Below, piece after piece: positions 43,854 through 50,697 of a stretch of 64,000 bases of DNA; positions within the stretch are counted from its first letter, which is position 1; the number at the start of each line of letters is the position of its first letter. Below the pieces are notes generated by a model. That model searched no databases. It was not told the DNA's origin and saw only the letters and a list, made by a program, of their open reading frames with translations. The DNA lies in the NCBI GenBank assembly GCA_013141115.1, contig JABFRP010000002.1, positions 2,716,647 through 2,780,646 of the forward strand, given 5' to 3'. The stretch comes from Ferruginibacter sp. GTDB taxonomy: Bacteria > Bacteroidota > Bacteroidia > Chitinophagales > Chitinophagaceae. The position numbers and the translations under genes are program-made.

Positions 43854-44387
43854 TTAGTTTTCTAAATTAGTTTTCATGTTCACCAAATTTTGCAGCATGT
43901 CTTTACCTATTAATTTATCCATAAATAAGTTCATCACATTCAGCGGAAATTTTTGTTTGCCGGTGAATATATTGCTTACTTTAGTTTGAGTAGCAGAAAG
44001 TGCTGTTACATCAGTGTGGGCATAATTGGTAGCTTCAAAAGGTTTTTTAAATCGAACTTCCACATCCATACTTTCGCCTTCAGTCAATTTAATTATTTCC
44101 TGTGCGCCAATGCCCACATTTTTATCATCGCTCGTCCACGAAGAAATAAAACCAACAGTACCATCCGTACCGGTGTATACTATTTTTACGTTAGGGTCTT
44201 TCATTACCCAAACGCTGTATTTTTCCTGGTTCTTTATTAATTTAAGATAATTGAAAACCTCGGCTTTAGGTTTGTCAATGATGATCTGCTTCTCTAATCT
44301 GAAATCTTTTTTTGTTACCAATGCAAGAAGCAGAAACAATGCAATAATGGCGCCGATCACCGCCAGGGTGTACAATAAAATGGTCAT
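43854..44387 (-). CDS. membrane-anchored SRPBCC protein
   Basis: An N-terminal membrane helix (LLYTLAVIGAIIALFLLLALV, residues ~4-24) precedes an SRPBCC domain (IIIDKPKAEVFNYLKLIKNQ ... LFMDKLIGKDMLQNLVNMK). The protein is 177 aa and is probably anchored in the inner membrane with the ligand-binding domain in the cytoplasm. No activity is known. Confidence 0.83.
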   Translation of the reverse strand: MTILLYTLAVIGAIIALFLLLALVTKKDFRLEKQIIIDKPKAEVFNYLKLIKNQEKYSVWVMKDPNVKIVYTGTDGTVGFISSWTSDDKNVGIGAQEIIKLTEGESMDVEVRFKKPFEATNYAHTDVTALSATQTKVSNIFTGKQKFPLNVMNLFMDKLIGKDMLQNLVNMKTNLEN

Positions 44388-44428
44388 GTTGTGTTTTTTA
44401 GTATTGTTAAAAAGGCATGGTAAGATAT

Positions 44429-44647
44429 TTATTCTTTTTTTCCTTTAAAAGTTGCATAAACTGCCATCGCATGCCCTTGGCCTAAATCAAAATCTTTTTT
44501 TAGCCAGTCAACAATTTCGCCGGCTTTTACGCCTTCTTTAAGCAACCCGTCTTTAAGTAAGCCTTTTTTTGTGGCTAATTTTTTAAAATCTTCAGGTGTT
44601 TTACCTGTCTTTGTTTTTATATTATCGATATACGCCTGAAATGACAT
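44429..44647 (-). CDS. DUF4287 family protein
   Basis: This 72-aa protein matches DUF4287: YIDNIKTKTGKTPEDFKKLA and AGEIVDWLKKDFDLGQGHAMAVYA. The family is small, soluble and uncharacterised, and commonly found near VOC and SRPBCC genes in Bacteroidota. Confidence 0.85.
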   Translation of the reverse strand: MSFQAYIDNIKTKTGKTPEDFKKLATKKGLLKDGLLKEGVKAGEIVDWLKKDFDLGQGHAMAVYATFKGKKE

Positions 44648-44667
44648 AACTAAAGATTTAATGGCGA

Positions 44668-45039
44668 TTAGTTTTTAACTGCACTTAGTTTATGATAAAA
44701 TACATAAGATAAAATACCCAAGATAAACGGCAACAGCATAAACAACATTTGCGGATTAAAAGGCATTGCTGATAGCATGGAATATACTGCGCCGATCAAA
44801 TCAAAAAATAATCCTGCATAGGCCCATTCTTTTATTCTTGGGTATCCGGGTATCAATATGGCAATAACACCCAATGTTTTTGCAACGCCGATAAATACCG
44901 TAAAATAATTGGGATATCCCAATTGCTTCATAAAAGTTACAGCCTCGGCGGAAAGCATTATATCGGGTATTGAAGAAAATAACATGAATGCTCCAAACAG
45001 GCCGGTAAAAACCCAATACAAAGTTTTTGTCTTTTTCAT
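44668..45039 (-). CDS. DoxX-like membrane protein
   Basis: A 123-aa protein with four predicted membrane helices and the DoxX-like motif GYPNYFTVFIGVAKTLGVIAIL. DoxX-family proteins are often linked to redox stress but their mechanism is not known. Part of the minus-strand run. Confidence 0.83.
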   Translation of the reverse strand: MKKTKTLYWVFTGLFGAFMLFSSIPDIMLSAEAVTFMKQLGYPNYFTVFIGVAKTLGVIAILIPGYPRIKEWAYAGLFFDLIGAVYSMLSAMPFNPQMLFMLLPFILGILSYVFYHKLSAVKN

Positions 45040-45050
45040 TTTGTGCTATT

Positions 45051-45407
45051 TTAGTTTTTGTCTGTTACAATACAATAAGAAGTTATGTTTTTTAGTAAGC
45101 CATCTTTAAAATGATAAACATCACAGGAGGAAAGGTGAGTTGTTTTACTTTCTGTATTCACAAATTGAGCTGTACCATCTATTGCAACAGTGGAATTATC
45201 AGCAATTATATTGCTGATGGTAAATGTGGTGGTAACTGATGCAAAATAGGCTGCAGTATTATTACAGAATTTAATTACTGCGGCCTTTCCTTTTACCAGT
45301 TTATCGCCAACAATATTCCATTCAATATCTTCGGCAAGAAAGTGATAACTGAATTTAAAATTGCCGTTTGAAAAAGCCTCGCAGATTTGTTTGTAAGTGG
45401 GTTGCAT
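45051..45407 (-). CDS. SnoaL-like (NTF2-fold) protein
   Basis: This 118-aa protein has the layout of the SnoaL/NTF2 fold: FSNGNFKFSYHFLAEDIEWNIVGDKLVKGKAAVIKFC, then strands VAIDGTAQFV and CDVYHFKDGLLKNITSY. Such proteins are often isomerases or ligand binders, but no catalytic Asp/His pair can be assigned with confidence here. Confidence 0.78.
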   Translation of the reverse strand: MQPTYKQICEAFSNGNFKFSYHFLAEDIEWNIVGDKLVKGKAAVIKFCNNTAAYFASVTTTFTISNIIADNSTVAIDGTAQFVNTESKTTHLSSCDVYHFKDGLLKNITSYCIVTDKN

Positions 45408-45461
45408 ATGTTATGTGATACTATTTTTTAAATCATCATTCGCTTTGTGTCAAAGCAGTTT

Positions 45462-45617
45462 TTAATTTACTAATGCATTATTGCCAATGCCATTAAGTGC
45501 AGCAATTTCTTTTTCGCTGTATCTTGCAAGCTGCTGCAATGTAGTAATTTTTTTATTTGCCAATGCGCCCAATGCAGGGGCAGCTAATGGTACCGGAAAA
45601 TATTTTTTCTTTTCCAT
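45462..45617 (-). CDS. small helix-hairpin-helix-like protein, 51 aa
   Basis: Too short for the ORF track. The product begins MEKKKYFPVPLAAPALGALA and continues with TTLQQLARYSEKEIAALNGIG. The sequence APALGAL..KKITTLQQLARYSEKEIAALNGIG matches the helix-hairpin-helix pattern found in RNA polymerase alpha C-terminal domains and related small DNA-binding proteins. It lies between the SnoaL-like and VOC genes, in the same direction, and is very likely a real gene. Confidence 0.72.
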   Translation of the reverse strand: MEKKKYFPVPLAAPALGALANKKITTLQQLARYSEKEIAALNGIGNNALVN

Positions 45618-45623
45618 AAAATT

Positions 45624-46040
45624 TTATTGCTGAGTTTTATCAAAATGTAATAACCATTGATTGCCAAACTTATCTGTTAGGTCGCCAAATAAAGCGCCCC
45701 AGAAAGAAATTTCCAAAGGGTGCGTTGCCCTGCCGCCAGCAGATAATTTTTCATAAAAAGCCCTTGTCTCTTCTTCACTGCTGCAATTAAGCATTAATGA
45801 AACAGCATTGCCTTTTATTAATCCTTTATCGGCTACCATATCGGATGCCATAATGGTCAATGCGCCATTAGTTAATGTAGCATGCAGAATGCAATCTCTC
45901 ATTATAGGCGGCATCTTGTCTGCCAATGGCGATTCGCCAACGGTTTGAAAAGTTAATTCCCCTCTCAGGCAATTTTTATAAAATGTCATCGCTTCCCTGC
46001 AATTGCCATTAAAAGTTAAGTAAGTATTTATTTGTGTCAT
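45624..46040 (-). CDS. VOC/PhnB-like protein
   Basis: A single PhnB-like VOC domain in 138 aa: YLTFNGNCREAMTFYKNCL at the start and LFGDLTDKFGNQWLLHFDK at the end. It is the single-domain counterpart of the tandem protein at 42974. The stop is 6 bp from the start of the 51-aa gene. Confidence 0.87.
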   Translation of the reverse strand: MTQINTYLTFNGNCREAMTFYKNCLRGELTFQTVGESPLADKMPPIMRDCILHATLTNGALTIMASDMVADKGLIKGNAVSLMLNCSSEEETRAFYEKLSAGGRATHPLEISFWGALFGDLTDKFGNQWLLHFDKTQQ

Positions 46041-46054
46041 GTTTTTTATGGTAT

Positions 46055-46276
46055 TTAATTATCGGGTAAAATTGCTGCATGGCAGCCATTGTTTTTTAAC
46101 CAGCTGATAAAATGGGTAATTACAATATTGCCATTGTCTGCTACAATACGAAGTATTTTATCGCAATCATCCAGGTCGAAATTGGCTTTGTAACCGGCAA
46201 ATGTTTTATGTATTTGTTGTACCAGTTGTTTGGCCTGGTCCGGACAATTGATGTTCGTTTTAAAAACCGCTATCAT
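46055..46276 (-). CDS. small HMA-like hypothetical protein
   Basis: This 73-aa protein has the size and beta-alpha-beta pattern of HMA-fold proteins (MIAVFKTNINCPDQAKQLVQQI ... VITHFISWLKNNG) but has no CxxC metal site. It is the first gene of the minus-strand run, just after a good promoter. Function is unknown. Confidence 0.7.
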   Translation of the reverse strand: MIAVFKTNINCPDQAKQLVQQIHKTFAGYKANFDLDDCDKILRIVADNGNIVITHFISWLKNNGCHAAILPDN

Positions 46277-46298
46277 TACCGAATATTTAATTACAATA

Positions 46299-46329
46299 CA
46301 AACTTAGTTTTCTTAATTAGTAATTGCAA
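46299..46329 (-). promoter_or_regulatory. promoter of the small-protein run
   Basis: On the minus strand, TTG (46327-46329), a 20-nt spacer and TAAGTTTG (46299-46306) match the Bacteroidota consensus. The likely start is near 46292. Confidence 0.7.
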
Positions 46330-46338
46330 TGTGCAAAA

Positions 46339-46372
46339 ACGACAATCAAAGGGGTTGATTACGACAGTCAAC
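46339..46372. promoter_or_regulatory. candidate AraC-type operator (direct repeats)
   Basis: Two 12-nt direct repeats, ACGACAATCAAA and ACGACAGTCAAC, are 22 nt apart, about two helical turns, as AraC-family proteins prefer. They lie upstream of the minus-strand promoter and overlap the plus-strand -33 element. A small AATCAA/TTGATT palindrome sits between them. Confidence 0.55.
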
Positions 46373-46385
46373 TTCCTTACCTTTA
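46355..46385 (+). promoter_or_regulatory. promoter of the AraC-type regulator
   Basis: TTG (46355-46357), a 20-nt spacer and TACCTTTA (46378-46385). The -33 element lies between the two operator repeats, which would allow self-repression. Confidence 0.6.
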
Positions 46386-46421
46386 TTGCAGTAATTTCTT
46401 TAAGACAGAAAATTTTGAATA

Positions 46422-47405
46422 ATGAAACATGTATCAATATTAGTACCTGAATCTTCGGTAATAGAAGCCATTGCCGACCCCCGGTATATGTTTACCGCAG
46501 TAAACCAATTTTTGCAATCAGCAGGTAAACCGGCATTGTTTAATGTACAGTTGGTAGCAATAAAACCCGAAGTAAAATTAGATAACAGCGTATTTTCTGT
46601 TCATGCAGATGTGTTGCTGAAAAATGTAAAAAAGACCGACCTTATTTTTATTCCTGCTTTAACAGGCAACATAAAAAATGCATTGGAACTGAACAAAGAT
46701 TTGATTCCCTGGATACAGGAACAATATAAAAATGGGGCGGAAGTGGCATCACTTTGTTTGGGCGCTTTTTTATTAGCTGCTACAGGATTGTTAAAAGGAA
46801 AACAATGCAGCACCCATTGGTTATTTGCCAACGATTTTAGAAATATGTTTCCGGATGTGGAGCTTGTAGATGGCAGTATAATTACAGAAGAACAAGGTTT
46901 GTACAGCAGCGGCGGTGCTAATAGTTACTGGAATTTACTTTTATATCTTGTAGAAAAGTATACCAACAGAGATATTGCCATTTTAGCATCTAAATTTTTT
47001 GCAATAGAAATTGACCGCAGCAGCCAGAATGCTTTTATGATGTTTCAGGGACAAAAAGAGCATGAAGATGATGCCATAAAAAAAGCGCAGGAATTTATTG
47101 AAGACAATTATTGTGATAAAATTACTGTAGATAACCTGGCTGATAAATTTGCTATTGGCAGACGAAGTTTTGAACGGCGCTTTAAAAAAGCTACCAACAA
47201 TACCGTGGTGGAATATATGCAGCGTGTAAAAATTGAAGCAGCAAAAAGAAGTTTTGAAAGCAGCCGTAAAAATATTAATGAAGTAATGTTTGATGTGGGG
47301 TATACCGACACCAAAGCCTTTCGTACAATATTTAAAAAAATAACTGGTTTAACGCCGGTAGAATACCGGAATAAATATAATAAGCCAGCACTTGAGCTGG
47401 CTTAA
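46422..47405 (+). CDS. GlxA-type AraC-family regulator
   Basis: A 327-aa regulator. Residues 1-~190 form a DJ-1/PfpI (class I amidotransferase-like) domain with the nucleophile elbow ASLCLGAFLLAATGLL. Residues ~215-320 form the AraC helix-turn-helix pair (VDNLADKFAIGRRSFERRFK; VMFDVGYTDTKAFRTIFKKITG). It diverges from the minus-strand run of SRPBCC/VOC genes, with operator-like repeats between the two promoters, so it is the likely regulator of that run. The ligand is unknown. Confidence 0.92.
   Translation: MKHVSILVPESSVIEAIADPRYMFTAVNQFLQSAGKPALFNVQLVAIKPEVKLDNSVFSVHADVLLKNVKKTDLIFIPALTGNIKNALELNKDLIPWIQEQYKNGAEVASLCLGAFLLAATGLLKGKQCSTHWLFANDFRNMFPDVELVDGSIITEEQGLYSSGGANSYWNLLLYLVEKYTNRDIAILASKFFAIEIDRSSQNAFMMFQGQKEHEDDAIKKAQEFIEDNYCDKITVDNLADKFAIGRRSFERRFKKATNNTVVEYMQRVKIEAAKRSFESSRKNINEVMFDVGYTDTKAFRTIFKKITGLTPVEYRNKYNKPALELA
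47382..47402 (-). terminator. hairpin overlapping the AraC stop
   Basis: AAGCCAGC/GCTGGCTT, followed on the minus strand by an AT-rich TTATTATATTTATT. It may end the HPF-like transcript and/or the AraC transcript. Confidence 0.4.
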
Positions 47406-47430
47406 TGGAGATTATTTTAAAAAATGTGTT

Positions 47431-47745
47431 TTAATATGTGCTCAGTCGCCCCATTATTTTTTCCAACGCACTTTTTAATTTATCAATGGCACCGCTTACT
47501 GCCAGGTCGTGTGTGTTGGCCACATCTTTAACAGCAATGGGCTGTCTGCCTTCAATACGTGCCTCAATCATACAACGTTTATCATTCTGTCCGTCTTTGT
47601 GCCCGTTCTCATCAGAAAGATGCACTTCCAACCGGGTAATATTTTCACTAAACCTGCTTAATTCTTCTGAGAGTAAGCTGTGCAGCTTAGCGCCAAATGA
47701 TTCATGTACGGTTAAATTGTTATCGGTATTTATTTGAATGGTCAT
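47431..47745 (-). CDS. HPF/RaiA-like ribosome-associated protein
   Basis: This 104-aa protein resembles the hibernation-promoting-factor fold: alternation of a helix (FGAKLHSLLSEELSRF), strands with LEVHLSDENG and IEARIEG, and a C-terminal helix (SGAIDKLKSALEKIMGRL). Such proteins bind the small ribosomal subunit in slow growth. It lacks the usual length of long-form HPF. It is monocistronic. Confidence 0.75.
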   Translation of the reverse strand: MTIQINTDNNLTVHESFGAKLHSLLSEELSRFSENITRLEVHLSDENGHKDGQNDKRCMIEARIEGRQPIAVKDVANTHDLAVSGAIDKLKSALEKIMGRLSTY

Positions 47746-47817
47746 AAGGTTTTTTATGTGTGGTGTAATTATAAGATTGGGTAAATGTTCTTTGAAAGTT
47801 AACTATTCAATACTTAC

Positions 47818-48030
47818 TTATTCTAATTCTTTAATAGTATAATTGCCAACTTTACTCACTTGGTTTTGTAATTCATTTACTTTGATTGGCTTACTCATCG
47901 TAAGAAAAACTTTTGGAGGATCAAGGGATACTTCTGCTTTTTCAACCTGGAAAATCAGCAATAGCGCTCTTTTAACTTGAATAGCGCAATCCTCACCTCT
48001 CATCCCATCCAGGTAATAATTTTTTTCCAT
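47818..48030 (-). CDS. HMA-like small protein lacking the first metal Cys
   Basis: With the ATG at 48030 (MEKNYYLDGMRGEDCAIQVK) this is a 70-aa HMA-like protein. The classic GMxCxxC loop reads GMRGEDC, so one cysteine is replaced by glycine. It could bind metal weakly or serve another role. The longer ORF start (48093) adds residues unlike the family. Confidence 0.65.
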   Translation of the reverse strand: MEKNYYLDGMRGEDCAIQVKRALLLIFQVEKAEVSLDPPKVFLTMSKPIKVNELQNQVSKVGNYTIKELE

Positions 48031-48222
48031 AACAGTTTGTTTTCTAAAAATCATTTCAATGATATTTGTATACATACCTATGCGTAAACACACAAATACT
48101 GTTAATCGAAGTTCAGCTCTTTTTATGGAAATAGAGTTACAGAATTAGCCTTAAAAGTTACATTATTCACACATCTGAGAGTGCGAATTTAAATGGAGTA
48201 ATGTATTTTGGGATATTGTGGG

Positions 48223-49719
48223 TTATGTATTTGCCGCAGCCAGCAACTCATTAATTGATGCAGCACTTCTCCTTCCTTCGCCCATGGCAAGAATAACAGT
48301 GGCAGCACCCAATACAATATCGCCGCCGGCAAATATTTTTTTCATAGAAGTTTGCTGTGTTTCATCTACAACAATATTGCCTCTTTTATTTACATCCAAT
48401 TGTGGAGTGGTTTGGCTGATGAGTGGATTACTACCGTTGCCTACGGCAACAATTACAGTATCTACATCCAGTATAAATTCGCTGTTTTTAATTTCAACAG
48501 GCGATCTTCTGCCCGAAGCATCGGGCTCACCCAATTCATATTGTAAACATTCCATTCCTGTTACACGGCCATTTTCGTCACCCAATATTTTCCTGGCATT
48601 ACGAAGTAATAAAAACTCTATGCCTTCTTCTTTAGCATGTTCTACTTCTTCTTTACGTGCCGGCATTTCGTTCTCACTTCTTCTGTACACTACAAAAACT
48701 TTTTCAGCACCCAGGCGCTTTGCCATTCTTGCAGCATCCATAGCTACATTACCACCGCCAAGTACAGCTACATTTTTAGAAGGATAAACGGGGGTGCTTG
48801 CATCAGCATGAAATGCTTTCATAAGATTGATACGGGTAAGATATTCATTAGCGGCAAACACGCCAATCAAATTTTCTCCTTCAATACCCATAAAGATGGG
48901 AAGCCCTGCACCGGTGCCAATAAATACGGCATCATACCCATCCTTATCAATAAGGTCAGTTAGTTTTCTGGTACGGCCCACTACAAAATTTGTTTTTATT
49001 TCAACACCCATTGCGCTGAGTGTTTCAATTTCTTTATCAATAATATCATTGGGTAACCTGAATTCGGGTATGCCATAACGCAATACACCGCCCAGTTTAT
49101 GAAAGGCTTCAAAAATTGTTACATGATGACCTTCACGCCTGCAATCGGCAGCAACTACCAGGCCTGCAGGGCCACTGCCTACCACAGCCACTTTTTTTCC
49201 GGTGGCTGGTTTTACAGCCGGTATTACAATTTTATTATTAATTCTTTCCCAGTCGGCAACAAAACGTTCCAATCTTCCAATGGCAACAGAGCTGTCAATA
49301 TCTTTTAAGGATTTGCCTAATGTGCAATGTAACTGGCATTGTTTTTCCTGCGGGCAAACCCTGCCGCAAACTGCAGGTAATAAAGTAGTTTCTTTAACCA
49401 CTGCAATAGCCTGTTCGTATTCGCCTTTAGCAATATGATCGATAAAGCGGGGGATATCAATTTTTACCGGGCAGCCTTCCATACAATTTTTTTTGGCGCA
49501 TTGCAAACAGCGAAAGGCTTCTACCTGCGCCTGTTCAAAACTGTAACCCAGTGCTACTTCTTCCATATTATGAGAACGCAATTCCGGATCCTGCACCGGC
49601 ATTTCCTGTGCCGGAATCTTTTGCCTTTCTTTTACTTTTAATGAAGTAGCTTTTGGTGCAAATTCTTTTAATAAAATTTGTGCCTGGCGTTGTAATGCTG
49701 CTGTTGTTTTGTAACTCAT
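48223..49719 (-). CDS. NfnB/GltD-like NADPH-linked oxidoreductase large subunit
   Basis: A 498-aa flavoprotein with two N-terminal [4Fe-4S] motif sets (CLQCAKKNCMEGCP; CGRVCPQEKQCQLHC) and two Rossmann folds (VAVVGSGPAGLVVAADC for FAD; VAVLGGGNVAMDAARMA for NADPH). It ends in IFAGGDIVLGAATVILAMGEG. It overlaps the preceding gene by 4 nt (ATGA). The pair matches NfnAB-type ferredoxin:NADP oxidoreductases, though homologues also act as glutamate synthase small chains or sulfide dehydrogenases. Confidence 0.88.
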   Translation of the reverse strand: MSYKTTAALQRQAQILLKEFAPKATSLKVKERQKIPAQEMPVQDPELRSHNMEEVALGYSFEQAQVEAFRCLQCAKKNCMEGCPVKIDIPRFIDHIAKGEYEQAIAVVKETTLLPAVCGRVCPQEKQCQLHCTLGKSLKDIDSSVAIGRLERFVADWERINNKIVIPAVKPATGKKVAVVGSGPAGLVVAADCRREGHHVTIFEAFHKLGGVLRYGIPEFRLPNDIIDKEIETLSAMGVEIKTNFVVGRTRKLTDLIDKDGYDAVFIGTGAGLPIFMGIEGENLIGVFAANEYLTRINLMKAFHADASTPVYPSKNVAVLGGGNVAMDAARMAKRLGAEKVFVVYRRSENEMPARKEEVEHAKEEGIEFLLLRNARKILGDENGRVTGMECLQYELGEPDASGRRSPVEIKNSEFILDVDTVIVAVGNGSNPLISQTTPQLDVNKRGNIVVDETQQTSMKKIFAGGDIVLGAATVILAMGEGRRSAASINELLAAANT

Positions 49720-50576
49720 AACTGTACCTCTTTTACGTTTTTGTTAAAAGCTTTTTCAACAAAGCATTTGTAATGTGTTCTTTCAATTTCTTTATAAGCA
49801 TTCAATCGTGCTATCATGTTGTCGAAATCTACAAGGTGCCCGTCAAACTCAGGGCCATCTACACAAACAAATTTTACTTCTTTACCTACATTAACCCTGC
49901 AACCGCCGCACATACCGGTACCGTCTACCATTATTGTATTTAAGGATACTTGTGTAAATACTTTGTAAGGCCTGGTGGTTTCGGCACAAAACTTCATCAT
50001 CACCGGCGGACCAATGGCGATAACGATATCGGGTTTTAATTCCTGTTCGCATAATTCTTTCAGCGGTGCAGTTACCAATGCTTTTATACCGGCAGTGCCA
50101 TCATCAGTACAAATAATTAATTCATCTGCAATGGCACTCATTTCTTTTTGTAAAATGATCAGCTCTTCTGTTCTTGCACCAATGATAACCGTAACATGAT
50201 TGCCAGCATTTTTTAACGCCTGTGCAATGGGATGCATGGGAGCTACGCCAATGCCACCACAAACACAAACTGCTCTTCCAAAATTTTCAATGTGTGTAGG
50301 CTTGCCTAATGGGCCAAGCAGTGCCGGTAGTTTGTCACCTACATTAAAAGTGGCTAAATGTTTGGTGGTTTTACCTACCACCTGAAAGATGATGGTGATA
50401 GAGCCTTCTATTGTATCAGCATCTGCAATGGTAAGCGGAATGCGTTCGCCATAGTCATCATCGGTTTGTAAAATAATAAATTGCCCTGCCTGCCGCTCTT
50501 CTGCAATTAATGGTGCATGCAGGCGCATTAAAAATACATCCTGAGAAAGCTGTTGCTTATAAAGTATAGTGTTCAT
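49716..50576 (-). CDS. NfnA-like FAD/[2Fe-2S] oxidoreductase small subunit
   Basis: A 286-aa protein with a ferredoxin-reductase fold: RIPLTIADAD for FAD, CVCGGIGVAPMHPIAQAL for NAD, and a C-terminal [2Fe-2S] region (GTGMCGGCRVNVG ... FVCVDGPEFDGHLVDF). It is the first gene of a two-gene operon with the large subunit. In the NfnAB complex this subunit handles NADH while the partner handles NADPH and ferredoxin; function here is inferred from that family. Confidence 0.88.
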   Translation of the reverse strand: MNTILYKQQLSQDVFLMRLHAPLIAEERQAGQFIILQTDDDYGERIPLTIADADTIEGSITIIFQVVGKTTKHLATFNVGDKLPALLGPLGKPTHIENFGRAVCVCGGIGVAPMHPIAQALKNAGNHVTVIIGARTEELIILQKEMSAIADELIICTDDGTAGIKALVTAPLKELCEQELKPDIVIAIGPPVMMKFCAETTRPYKVFTQVSLNTIMVDGTGMCGGCRVNVGKEVKFVCVDGPEFDGHLVDFDNMIARLNAYKEIERTHYKCFVEKAFNKNVKEVQL

Positions 50577-50697
50577 GTGTTACAATAAATTTCCAGGCAA
50601 ACTTAAAAATTAAATATGCCCGTAAATATGATAAATATTGGTTTTCATAAAGACAAAAATCATGAATTCAACAACTCACGTTGCTGTTTATCAATTA

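Noticed and set aside
48150-48180. Possible fifth copy of element E (TTATTCACACAT)
   Set aside because: Only the short tail motif is present; the hairpin and the other conserved blocks are missing.
48218-48787. 189-aa plus-strand ORF opposite the NfnB-like gene
   Set aside because: It mirrors a strongly conserved gene on the other strand and has no family features.
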